Assembly (NCBI GenBank): GCA_949948895.1
Contig: CATLHE010000008.1
Coordinates: forward strand, 1-64,000
DNA: 64,000 nucleotides
Reading direction: 5' to 3'
Origin: an uncultured Christensenella sp.
Lineage (GTDB): Bacteria; Bacillota; Clostridia; Christensenellales; Pumilibacteraceae
The notes beneath the pieces are model-generated. The model ran no database searches, was not told where the DNA came from, and was given only the letters and a program-made list of their open reading frames with translations. This document shows positions 45,098 to 52,771 of this stretch, piece after piece. The stretch's first letter is position 1, and the number at the start of each line of letters is the position of its first letter. The translations under genes were made by a program, and so were the position numbers.

Positions 45098-46051
45098 ATG
45101 ATGGAAATCGAAATGCCGAAAATTACGATGGAGGAAAACGACAGCTATAGAGAGGGCAAGTTCGTTATAGAACCGCTTGAGCGCGGCTACGGACACACTC
45201 TCGGTAATGCGCTCAGGCGCGTGCTGCTCAGCAACCTCCCCGGCGCGGCAGTCATCGGTATTATGATCGAAGGCGTCGACCACGAGTTTTCGACGATCAA
45301 GGGCGTAAAAGAGGACGTGACGGAGATAATCCTCAACCTCAAGTCGCTCAATCTCAAAGCCAACTATTCCGATAAAGCGCTCGTCAAAGAATTGCATCTT
45401 CAAAAGAGCGGCGCGGGCGTAGTTACGGCGGCGGACATCGACGTCGATCCCGAGATAGATATACTCAACCCCGACCTTTATCTTTGCACGCTTGACGACG
45501 GCGCCAAGCTCGACGTAACGCTGTACGTCGGCAAGGGCAGGGGCTATGTGGTCGCGGAAAACCTCAAAGACCCGTCGCGTCCCATCGGATATATTCCCAT
45601 CGATGCGATATTCACGCCCGTCAAGTTCGCTTCGTATTCCGTCGAGCCGACCCGTGTCGGACAGTCCATGGACTACGACCGCTTGGTCATAAACGTCAAG
45701 ACCGACGGCTCGCTGTCGGCAAAGGACGTGCTGAGCTTAGCGGCAAAAGCGCTCGAAGACCATATAAAGCTGTTTGTCGAGCTTTCCGATACGATTTCCG
45801 GTATGGACATTCTTGTTTCGCGCTCGGAGGACAGACAGCAGAAAGTGCTCGAAATGAACATCGAGGAAATGGATCTTTCGGTGCGGAGCTACAACTGCTT
45901 GAAGCGCGCCGGTATCCATACCGTCGCCGACCTCACGCGCAAGACCGAGGAAGACATGCTCAAAGTGCGTAACCTCGGCAGAAAGTCGCTCGACGAAGTC
46001 ATTGCAAAACTGCGTACTTTCGGGCTTGACCTTCGCGCCTCGGAAGACTAA
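45098..46051 (+). CDS. rpoA: RNA polymerase alpha subunit
   Basis: 317 residues with both parts: the N-terminal assembly domain (EPLERGYGHTLGNALRRVLLSN) and the C-terminal domain (LDLSVRSYNCLKRAGI, LGRKSLDEV) that binds UP elements and activators, joined by a linker near residues 230-250. Two ATGs lie in tandem at 45098 and 45101; AAGGAG is upstream. Confidence 0.98.
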   Translation: MMEIEMPKITMEENDSYREGKFVIEPLERGYGHTLGNALRRVLLSNLPGAAVIGIMIEGVDHEFSTIKGVKEDVTEIILNLKSLNLKANYSDKALVKELHLQKSGAGVVTAADIDVDPEIDILNPDLYLCTLDDGAKLDVTLYVGKGRGYVVAENLKDPSRPIGYIPIDAIFTPVKFASYSVEPTRVGQSMDYDRLVINVKTDGSLSAKDVLSLAAKALEDHIKLFVELSDTISGMDILVSRSEDRQQKVLEMNIEEMDLSVRSYNCLKRAGIHTVADLTRKTEEDMLKVRNLGRKSLDEVIAKLRTFGLDLRASED

Positions 46052-46066
46052 TCAAGGAGAAACGTC

Positions 46067-46576
46067 ATGGAACAGAGAAAATTATCGCGCCCGACCGATC
46101 AGCGCAACGCGCTTTTGCGTAATCAGGTAACGGCGTTACTTTGGAACGAGAAGATCACGACCACTTATGCGCGCGCGAAAGAGGTACAGCGCATTGCCGA
46201 CGAGATCATTCAGCTCGCCGTCGATACCGTGCTCGACGTTAAGCGCGAAGTGAAAAAGACCGTCGATAAAAAGGGCAAGACCGTTGAGGTCGAGACCATA
46301 CTCGACGGCGAGAAACGGCTCGCCGCGCGTCGCAAGATCATGGCTATGGTCTACGATCCGCCCGAAACGCGCAAGCCCGACGAGACCGCGCCCGCGTTCA
46401 GAGAGCGCACCAAGGATATCCGTCACCCGCTTATCGAAAAGATATTCAACGTGTACGCTATCCGCTATTCGCAGCGCAATCGCGACAATAACTGCAGCGG
46501 CGGGTATACCCGCGTGCTCAAGCTCGGCGCACGCCGCGGCGACGCCGCCGAAGCCGCGCTTATCGAGTTGGTGTAA
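46067..46576 (+). CDS. rplQ: 50S ribosomal protein L17 with internal insertion
   Basis: 169 residues; L17 is usually 112-125. The N-terminus (RKLSRPTDQRNALLRNQVTALLWNEKI) and C-terminus (GGYTRVLKLGARRGDAAEAALIELV) are standard. About 50 extra residues, highly charged (EVKKTVDKKGKTVEVETILD), are inserted after the second helix near residue 55. Last gene of the ribosomal operon, followed by a strong terminator. Confidence 0.96.
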   Translation: MEQRKLSRPTDQRNALLRNQVTALLWNEKITTTYARAKEVQRIADEIIQLAVDTVLDVKREVKKTVDKKGKTVEVETILDGEKRLAARRKIMAMVYDPPETRKPDETAPAFRERTKDIRHPLIEKIFNVYAIRYSQRNRDNNCSGGYTRVLKLGARRGDAAEAALIELV

Positions 46577-46621
46577 TACCATACGGTTGTTACGATAGCA
46601 ATAGTTTAATATTCAAAAGCA

Positions 46622-46655
46622 AAAGAACGCCCGAACACGGCGTTCTTTCTTTTTA
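46622..46655 (+). terminator. Terminator of the ribosomal operon
   Basis: The 10-bp stem AAAGAACGCC/GGCGTTCTTT with a 7-nt loop is followed by TCTTTTT, 46 bp after rplQ. Confidence 0.9.
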
Positions 46656-46756
46656 TGTGGACGAAAATATCCGACACCCATTCGTGAGTGCGCAGCTTAC
46701 TTTATTTACCGTCTTTATTGTGCGCTTTGACGCTGCGGAGTCATGACGGTCGTGGC

Positions 46757-47464
46757 TTAATCGGACTCGGCGGGTTCGTCCGCGGCGTCGCACACGTCGA
46801 GTATGGCGCAGTTTCGCGGTTTTTCGGGATTGAACTTGACGGTGACGCGGGCATCGCGGTCGAGCATGCGGCGGAGCTTGTTGCCGCGCTTTAAAAAGGC
46901 GGACGACTTGGCGTCGTTTATTTGCACTGTGTATCTGTATATCATGTATATCTTTTTAAAAAACAGAATTATGGGGAAGCGCGGTTCTATGCCGACGATC
47001 ACGCCTTTGTGCTCGGTCGCGTCGGTGTCTTTCATGACGCGCTTTGTTGCGCCGTTTGTCTGGAAGTCTATCGATATCTCGATGGCGATTATCAGCATGA
47101 TCGCAAACTCGGCGATGCCGGCTATTCCTATCTGCCACAGATCGCGGTCTATCCATATAAATATGCTCACGCCCAAGAACGCAATGCTCGACGCGATAAA
47201 CATGATCAAAAGCCCGGCTTTGACACAGTCTAATGGCGAAAGACCTTTTATCGTGCCGTCGCGGTCGTAACGTATGATAAACTGACCTAAAACGCCTATC
47301 AAGAAAAATCCGACGGCGAGCATGCCGCTGCCGAGCGCGAACGTCGTCCATTCTTCATCGCCGTATCCGTTGTACATCAGATACCCGCCGCCTATGATGA
47401 ATGCGCCGAACGCGACGAGCGCGCCGAGTTTAGTCAATATGCTTCCCGTTGAATCTTTTCTCAT
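46757..47464 (-). CDS. Hypothetical membrane protein with C-terminal soluble domain
   Basis: A 235-residue protein of unknown function with four hydrophobic segments near residues 12-32, 40-64, 83-108 and 112-134, then a soluble domain of about 90 residues. The soluble part ends with LDRDARVTVKFNPEKPRNCAIL, a pattern like the C-termini of DUF3592-type membrane proteins. No signal peptide apart from the first helix. It is transcribed alone from a consensus promoter. Confidence 0.75.
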   Translation of the reverse strand: MRKDSTGSILTKLGALVAFGAFIIGGGYLMYNGYGDEEWTTFALGSGMLAVGFFLIGVLGQFIIRYDRDGTIKGLSPLDCVKAGLLIMFIASSIAFLGVSIFIWIDRDLWQIGIAGIAEFAIMLIIAIEISIDFQTNGATKRVMKDTDATEHKGVIVGIEPRFPIILFFKKIYMIYRYTVQINDAKSSAFLKRGNKLRRMLDRDARVTVKFNPEKPRNCAILDVCDAADEPAESD

Positions 47465-47509
47465 AGCCGTCCCATTTTTTACATTATTCGCTCGAAAAGC
47501 GTTGCCTAT

Positions 47510-47538
47510 ATTATATCACTCGCGCATATGATTGTCAA
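47510..47538 (-). promoter_or_regulatory. Consensus promoter for the 47464 membrane protein gene
   Basis: On the minus strand: TTGACA at 47538-47533, a 17-bp spacer and TATAAT at 47515-47510. It overlaps the upstream edge of the divergent aminotransferase-like frame, which argues that this frame starts downstream of 47538. Confidence 0.9.
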
Positions 47539-47564
47539 TCCGCGCGGGGCGCGTATGCGGCAGA

Positions 47565-48614
47565 ATGGTTAATAAGAGCGCTTTGACGCATACTAACGGT
47601 ATGATATTGATAGACAGACAGGGCGGCGCGGCGTGGAACATGGGCGACGCGCTCACGGGAACGGATTACGTCGGGCGTTTGGAGAGCCGAATATCGGCGC
47701 GCACGGGAAAGAGCGCGGTCGCCGTTTGTTCTTCGGACGCGGCGTTACATACGGCGCTCAAGCTTTGCGGAGTGCGCGACGGCGATTATGTGTTTGTGCC
47801 GACATATACATTTTATTCGGACATAGCGACGGTGTCGCATGCGGGCGGCGTGCCCGTGTTTGTGGACTGCGATCCCATGACGCGGTGCGTATCGGCGGCG
47901 GCGCTCGAAACGGCATTCGTGTGGAGCAAGCTCCAAAACAAGCCGCCGCGCGCCGTTGTGGTTTCGGACGCGTTCGGTTCGGTCGCGGACTATGATACGC
48001 TGTTGCCGCTGTGCAAGGCGAACGGAGTGCCGCTCATTGAGCTCGCTTGCGACGCGTTCGGCGGCGAGTACAACGGCAAAGCCTGCGGCGCGTGCGGCGA
48101 TTACGGCGTTATAAGCATGGTCAAGCGCGTGGACGGCGGCGGCGCCGTACTTGTGCTTAATGCCGACGAGCGGTCGCAAGCCGAAGAGTTCACGCGCGGC
48201 AAGTACACGGCAGGAGAGAACCACGATTACAAAATGCACAACGTCATAGCCGCGCTAGATTGCGCCAAGCTCGACGCGGCGAAAAAAATAACCGAGCGCG
48301 CAAAAGCCAATCTTGCGGCGCTGGTCAAAGCGAGCGGCGCGGTCGTCGAGCCCGTGACGGGCGATGCGGCGACGTACGCGCTCGTCAAAGCCGCAAAGCA
48401 TAAAAAAACGCTCGAAAAATACGGGTTCGAGGTAAAAACCCCTCCGCCCGTGCATACGATGCGGCAGTACGCCACGCGCACGTTTTTCGAGCACGAGCCG
48501 GGGTTTTGCGCGGCGTGTTCTTTCGGCGAGTATTGTTTTGTGAGTATGGATATTTCGGCGTTTAAGCGCCGTCAGTTAGTCAGGCTGTTGCACGCCTACG
48601 AAAGCAAGCCTTAG
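47565..48614 (+). CDS. DegT/DnrJ/EryC1/StrS aminotransferase-like protein with altered active site
   Basis: A protein of about 349 residues of the PLP-dependent sugar aminotransferase family. Seen: VAVCSSDAALHTALKL, VFVPTYTFYSDIATVSHAGGVPVFVDCD, and the lysine block VISMVKRVDGGGAVLV, where Lys should bind PLP. The usual IEDAAHA/IEDAAQA motif, whose Asp holds the pyridine nitrogen, reads IELACDAFG, so that Asp is replaced by Leu and an Asp stands three residues later. Activity may therefore be changed or lost. The start is uncertain: ATG 47565 and ATG 47601 are both in frame and neither has a clear Shine-Dalgarno; TTG 47532 lies within a divergent promoter. No sugar-nucleotide genes are near. 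Confidence 0.7.
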   Translation: MVNKSALTHTNGMILIDRQGGAAWNMGDALTGTDYVGRLESRISARTGKSAVAVCSSDAALHTALKLCGVRDGDYVFVPTYTFYSDIATVSHAGGVPVFVDCDPMTRCVSAAALETAFVWSKLQNKPPRAVVVSDAFGSVADYDTLLPLCKANGVPLIELACDAFGGEYNGKACGACGDYGVISMVKRVDGGGAVLVLNADERSQAEEFTRGKYTAGENHDYKMHNVIAALDCAKLDAAKKITERAKANLAALVKASGAVVEPVTGDAATYALVKAAKHKKTLEKYGFEVKTPPPVHTMRQYATRTFFEHEPGFCAACSFGEYCFVSMDISAFKRRQLVRLLHAYESKP

Positions 48615-48639
48615 GCGATATGTCGATGTCGTAAGGGTA

Positions 48640-49114
48640 TTTGTATATTCCGCGCCATTATTCGGGTGTTATGCAAAATCAATCACACCCGCCTACACAC
48701 GGCAGACGCCAAGCCTTTGGCTTGTCATTCTGAACGCAGTGAAGAATCTAGGCGAACCGCCGCAAAGTGGCAACGCCAAATAAACGATTTATGCATTATA
48801 TTTATTCGGGTGTACCGTAATTCAAGCGCTTACGCAAACACACAGCATACGTCAAACATTTGGTTTGCGGAGCGCAGAGGTCTGCGCTCCCTACGATTGG
48901 GTGGCATGTGATTTGCGCTTATTCGGGTGATGCATAAAATTACAGATAACGTAAATACACGACAAAAACAATCTGTGATTGCAAGCGGTGCTTGGCGGCG
49001 TGCCGAGGTCGTCACGCCCTACGAATGGATGAAAATATGCACCGCTTTTATTCGGGCGTTACGCAAAACAAATCACCAGCGTCCATACACGACAGAAATC
49101 CAAGCTGTGCTTGG
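48640..49114. repeat. Interspersed stem-loop repeats
   Basis: Five ATTCGGGTG/ATTCGGGCG modules, several ACACGACA or ACACGGCA tags with CCAAGC/GCTTGG or CAAACATTTGGTTTG hairpins, a CATTCTGAACGCAGTGAAGAATCT module and two AGCGCAGAGGTCTGCGCTCCC-type modules. The last hairpin runs up to the stop codon of the NrdG-like gene (49115). No gene is seen. Confidence 0.8.
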
Positions 49115-49819
49115 CTAGTCACCGCGGAGCTTGGCATTGGGCACGAACTCTTGCGCGATAGAAAGGTAGTGCGCCATAGTGTCATCGGTCGGCGCGGTCA
49201 GGGTTTTTGACGGCACGGTGTCGCGCATAACGAACTTTTGGAGATAGTACCTGTCCGCGCCCGCGATCATGCGCGCCGCGCCCGCCATGCTTTGTCCGTC
49301 GAACAGCTGCTCGGCGATCGTCGTGCGGAACTCGTACGGCACGCCCGATGCGCGGATAAGCTCGATCGATTCCGTAACGGGCGAGATATCGAACCGCACG
49401 GGGTCGAGCCCCACGGTCTCGGCATAGCGCTCGGGCGAGTTTTTAATGTCCATGGCTACATAGTCGAGCAGGCTTTCGGAGTATAGCGTCCTAAGCGCGT
49501 CGGGGCGAAAGCCGTTGGTGTCGAGCTTGATCTTGTACCCGAGCGACCTGATCTCCGCTATGAACCGATCGAGGTCGGAGTACAGCGTGGGCTCGCCGCC
49601 CGTTATGCACACGCCTTCGAGCACGCCCGCGCGCTTTTTCAGGAATGCGAATATCTCCGCTTCGTCGTAGTACTCGGGTGCTTCGCCCAATAGCTCGCTG
49701 TTGTGGCAGAACGGACAGCGGAAGTTACAGCCCGGTACAAACAGCGTCGCCGCCGTGTGCTCGGGAAAATCCAATAGCGTCAGTTTTTGTATACCGCTTA
49801 TCTTGATGTATCGGTCCAT
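49115..49819 (-). CDS. nrdG: Radical SAM activase, anaerobic ribonucleotide reductase activating protein type
   Basis: A 234-residue radical SAM protein of the NrdG2 subgroup; it should use S-adenosylmethionine to make the glycyl radical on an anaerobic ribonucleotide reductase. The cluster motif CNFRCPFCHNSE is near residues 30-41, followed by GVCITGGEPTLY and YKIKLDTNG. The start at 49819 (MDRYIKISGIQKLTLLD) follows GAGGCGG; the longer frame to 49885 runs into the promoter. No nrdD is present in the window, so the partner must be elsewhere. The stop codon touches a stem-loop repeat. Confidence 0.83.
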   Translation of the reverse strand: MDRYIKISGIQKLTLLDFPEHTAATLFVPGCNFRCPFCHNSELLGEAPEYYDEAEIFAFLKKRAGVLEGVCITGGEPTLYSDLDRFIAEIRSLGYKIKLDTNGFRPDALRTLYSESLLDYVAMDIKNSPERYAETVGLDPVRFDISPVTESIELIRASGVPYEFRTTIAEQLFDGQSMAGAARMIAGADRYYLQKFVMRDTVPSKTLTAPTDDTMAHYLSIAQEFVPNAKLRGD

Positions 49820-49849
49820 ATCCGCCTCGCGTGGTTGTGTATTTGGTTT

Positions 49850-49878
49850 ATTATATCTTCGCTTTGCCCATTTGTCAA
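49850..49878 (-). promoter_or_regulatory. Consensus promoter for the NrdG-like gene
   Basis: On the minus strand: TTGACA at 49878-49873, a 17-bp spacer and TATAAT at 49855-49850, with a leader of about 25 nt to the start codon. Confidence 0.9.
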
Positions 49879-50540
49879 CCAACAAGCCAAAGGCTTGGCG
49901 TCTGTCGTGTGTGGGCGCTGGTGATTTGTTTTACGTAACGCCCGACCAAGCACGGCTTGGATTACTGTCGTGTGTTGGCGTTATCGATAATTATAAGTAA
50001 CGCCCGAATAAAAAGCAAATCACATGTCACCCAATCGTAGGGAGCGCAGACCTCTGCGCTCCGCCAACCAAATGTTGGGCGAATGTCGTGTGTGGGCGCT
50101 GGTGATTTGTTTTACGTAATGCCCGAATAAATATTATGCATAAATCGTTTGTTTAGCGTTGCCGTTCTGCGGCTACGCCAAAGATTCTTCACTGCGTTCA
50201 GAATGACATGAAACGACATGTAACTCATTGTATCAAGACAGACATTGAGTCGAATATCCCACGATAATATTCCTGTCATCCTGAGGCGAAGCCGAAGGAT
50301 CTAGGGCGTAAGCCCGCACCAAGCGCAGCTTGGATTTTTGTCGTGTGTTTGCGTTATCGATAATTTGGGGGTTACACCCGAATAAGAGCAAATCACATGT
50401 CACCCAATCGTAGGGAGCGCAGACCTCTGCGCTCCGCAAGCCTTACGCTTGGCGTCTGTCGTGTGTTTACTCTATCGGGTAATTCGATGTGACGCCCGAA
50501 TAATTGTGGTGCATTCCGCAAACTTATTTATTATCACACA
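49879..50540. repeat. Interspersed stem-loop repeats
   Basis: Repeated sets of AAGCCAAAGGCTTGGC, CCAAGC/GCTTGG and CCAAC/GTTGG hairpins, each with TGTCGTGTG tags, ATTTTACGTAACGCCCGA segments, AGCGCAGACCTCTGCGCTCC modules, and one each of the ATTCTTCACTGCG...GAATGACA and CATCCTGAGGCGAAGCC palindromic modules. About 660 bp without any supported gene. Confidence 0.8.
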
Positions 50541-50543
50541 AAT

Positions 50544-50571
50544 AAAAACCTCCCTCTTGTTCGAGAAGGAG
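50544..50571 (-). terminator. Possible terminator of the coiled-coil protein gene
   Basis: On the minus strand CTCCTTCTC can pair with GAGGGAGG (with wobble pairs and one mismatch) and runs into TTTTTATT. It is a weak hairpin but is the only one between the gene end at 50648 and the repeat block. Confidence 0.5.
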
Positions 50572-50647
50572 ATTTAAGCTCGTTTTTATTCTGCTATACC
50601 CGACGGCAAAACATTCGATTTAAAAGTATTATGCGTCGAGCAAAATA

Positions 50648-52402
50648 TCATCTGTGAGTCGGGCGGGAGGGGCGACGGTGCGGTGCGTGACCCGGTCTTG
50701 CCCTGTGCGCTCCGTGCGCGGACGCGCCGCTCGGCGAGCGCTTTTTTGCCGCTTTGCGTTTGGGTTTATTCGCTGGTTTTGCCACGGGTTTGGCGGCGGG
50801 TCTGGTAACGACCGTCTTTTTTGCGGGCGTCAATCCCGACGGTACCACGGCTTTGGACGCCGGCGTCATAACATATATCTGCTTGTCTTTGGTCGAGTAG
50901 AACACGCCGTCGGCGAGCGCGATATATTCCTGACCGAACGCGCCGTTGCCGCCGCCGTTCTGAACGGTGCCGGGCAACGTTTCGGGGTCGGACATTTGTA
51001 TCATTTCGGGTCGGATGTCTTTTACCGTTTCCGCTTCTTTCTGCTTGCGCTCCAACTCGCGTTCGCGGTCTTTAAGATCCTTTTCGGCAAGGTCGCGGCG
51101 CATGAGCTCCAATTCGTCTTGAAGTTTTCTGAACCTGTCGCCCGCGTCGCCGTAGTACGGCGGTATTATCTGTTGCGCGTTCATGCCGTTGCCGACGACG
51201 CCGTTTTGCGTTTGCGCCATCGAAACGGTGAGTTTATTCAAAAGATCGCGCAGTCCGTCTATTTCGTTGCGGAGCTTGTCGACTTCGGCTGTGCCGCGCG
51301 CGCCGTCGTCGGGCTTGCTCGCGGTCGAGTGCGCGCGAATGCTCGCTTCCTGCGCCTGCTGCATCATGAGCCTTGCCTGCTCCATCATGGCTTTTGCGGC
51401 TTCCGTCGCCGCGTCCGACTGAGGTTCGGACTTTGCCGCCGCTTGCGCCGCTACCGCCTGAGCCTGCTGAGCCGCGGCGATCTGCGCTTGCTGCGCCTGT
51501 TCCATCATGAGCCGCGCCTGTTCCATCATGGCTTTTGCGGCTTCCGTCGCCGCGTCCGATTGGTACTCGGGCTTTGCCGCCGCTTGCGCCGCTACCGCCT
51601 GAGCCTGCTGAGCCGCGGCGATCTGCGCTTGTTGCGCCTGTTCCATCATGAGCCGCGCTTGCTCCATCATGGCTTTTGCGGCTTCCGTCGCCGCGTCGGG
51701 CTGTTGCGTCGGCGCGGGCGCGGGTTCGGCTTGAGCTTTTTGCAATGCGTCCTGCGCCGCTTGGGCTTGCTCCATGATGAGCCGCGCCTGTTCGACCATG
51801 CTCTGAGCTTTTTCTTCGGCGGCTTTTTCTTTTTCTTCGATGAGCTGATCGGTGAGTATGCGGTCGAGCTCGTCGTCCAAGTATTTGCCTATCTGTTCCT
51901 GCGCGACTGCCTGCGCGCGCTGTTCGGTATTTTCTTCGTCAAGTATGCGATTGAGTTGATCGTCCAAAAACTGTCCTATCTGTTCTTGCACTTCCGCCTG
52001 AGGATCGGGCGCGTGCTCCGCCGCCGCGGGCGGGACAGTAACAACGGGCTCCGTATCGTCGTTTAGTATTGCGGCGAGCTGAGCGTTGAGCTCGGCGTCG
52101 GTCGGCATAAAAACGGGCGGCGTCTGTTCGCTCGCTTGCGCGGCAATAACGGTTTGATCGTCCGTCGGAACGGGCGTTACTATTATCGGCTCGTCGGCTT
52201 GGACGGGTGTGGTAATGACCTCGTCCGCAACGGGTATCGCCGCGTCCTCGGCAGGCGGCGGCACTATCGGTTCGTCCGATACGACGGCATTGACCGCACC
52301 GTCGTCGGACGGCGTGATCGGCACAGCGTCGAGTATGATCGGCGGTTCCGTTCCCTCTATGACTTGGGGTCCAAGATCGTTATCGTCAGTAATATTAGCC
52401 AT
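50648..52402 (-). CDS. Ala/Gln-rich coiled-coil repeat protein with basic tail
   Basis: A 584-residue protein of unknown function. Residues 1-125 are acidic, rich in Pro, Val, Asp and Thr, probably disordered. About 130-400 is a long helical, coiled-coil part built on MMEQARLMMEQAQQAQ-like segments, including three near-identical 47-residue repeats. About 405-470 holds a second coiled coil (LRNEIDGLRDLLNKL, RRDLAEKDLKDRERELERK). A small domain near 495-530 reads EYIALADGVFYSTKDKQIYVM. The last 60 residues are very basic (Lys, Arg, Pro, Ala, His). There is no signal peptide or membrane segment. A structural or nucleic-acid-associated role is possible, but no family is recognised. Confidence 0.7.
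   Translation of the reverse strand: MANITDDNDLGPQVIEGTEPPIILDAVPITPSDDGAVNAVVSDEPIVPPPAEDAAIPVADEVITTPVQADEPIIVTPVPTDDQTVIAAQASEQTPPVFMPTDAELNAQLAAILNDDTEPVVTVPPAAAEHAPDPQAEVQEQIGQFLDDQLNRILDEENTEQRAQAVAQEQIGKYLDDELDRILTDQLIEEKEKAAEEKAQSMVEQARLIMEQAQAAQDALQKAQAEPAPAPTQQPDAATEAAKAMMEQARLMMEQAQQAQIAAAQQAQAVAAQAAAKPEYQSDAATEAAKAMMEQARLMMEQAQQAQIAAAQQAQAVAAQAAAKSEPQSDAATEAAKAMMEQARLMMQQAQEASIRAHSTASKPDDGARGTAEVDKLRNEIDGLRDLLNKLTVSMAQTQNGVVGNGMNAQQIIPPYYGDAGDRFRKLQDELELMRRDLAEKDLKDRERELERKQKEAETVKDIRPEMIQMSDPETLPGTVQNGGGNGAFGQEYIALADGVFYSTKDKQIYVMTPASKAVVPSGLTPAKKTVVTRPAAKPVAKPANKPKRKAAKKRSPSGASAHGAHRARPGHAPHRRPSRPTHR
51355..51700 (-). repeat. 141-bp in-frame tandem repeat inside the coiled-coil gene
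   Basis: The sequence CTTCCGTCGC recurs at 51400, 51541 and 51682, an exact period of 141 bp (47 codons). Copies are almost identical in the middle and drift at the edges, so copy number probably changes by slippage or unequal exchange. Confidence 0.9.
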
Positions 52403-52518
52403 ACGAAAAACTCGCGTCGGTAAAATTTATATCGTATACGGTCTAACGTTAAGCGCGGGTTTTTCCGTCGCGCGCGACTTGAGAAAAGTCTTTATTTAAA
52501 CCTTATACACTATCATAT

Positions 52519-52547
52519 ATAATACAGTATTATACGCCGAATGTCAA
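52519..52547 (-). promoter_or_regulatory. Promoter for the coiled-coil protein gene
   Basis: On the minus strand: TTGACA at 52547-52542, a 17-bp spacer and TATTAT at 52524-52519, about 115 bp upstream of ATG 52402. The intergenic region 52403-52771 holds this and the divergent promoter at 52696 and no gene. Confidence 0.7.
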
Positions 52548-52695
52548 TAGCTTTTGTTAAAATAAGTGCAGCTATACAGCTTTGCGTGACGCGCGATAAA
52601 TAAGCGCGGCGGTTCGGTATCCGCGCTCGAAAGGGTAAAAAGGCGTTTTAAACTCGAAACGGCTGTAAATCGAATGTTTAAACTCGGAAAAAGTA

Positions 52696-52724
52696 TTGAC
52701 ACGCTTAATGCAATATGTTAGAAT
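52696..52724 (+). promoter_or_regulatory. Promoter of the lipoprotein-pullulanase operon
   Basis: TTGACA at 52696-52701, a 17-bp spacer and TAGAAT at 52719-52724 with TGT before it, an extended -10. No obvious catabolite-control site is seen. Confidence 0.82.
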
Positions 52725-52771
52725 AAACTTCGGTTCGGGGCGGTTCGCTTCGAGTATATCAGAGGGTGTTT

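Noticed and set aside
50654..52066. 470-residue plus-strand frame opposite the coiled-coil gene
   Set aside because: It is an Arg/Phe/Leu-rich antisense of Ala/Gln repeats; the minus-strand gene has the promoter and a clean start.
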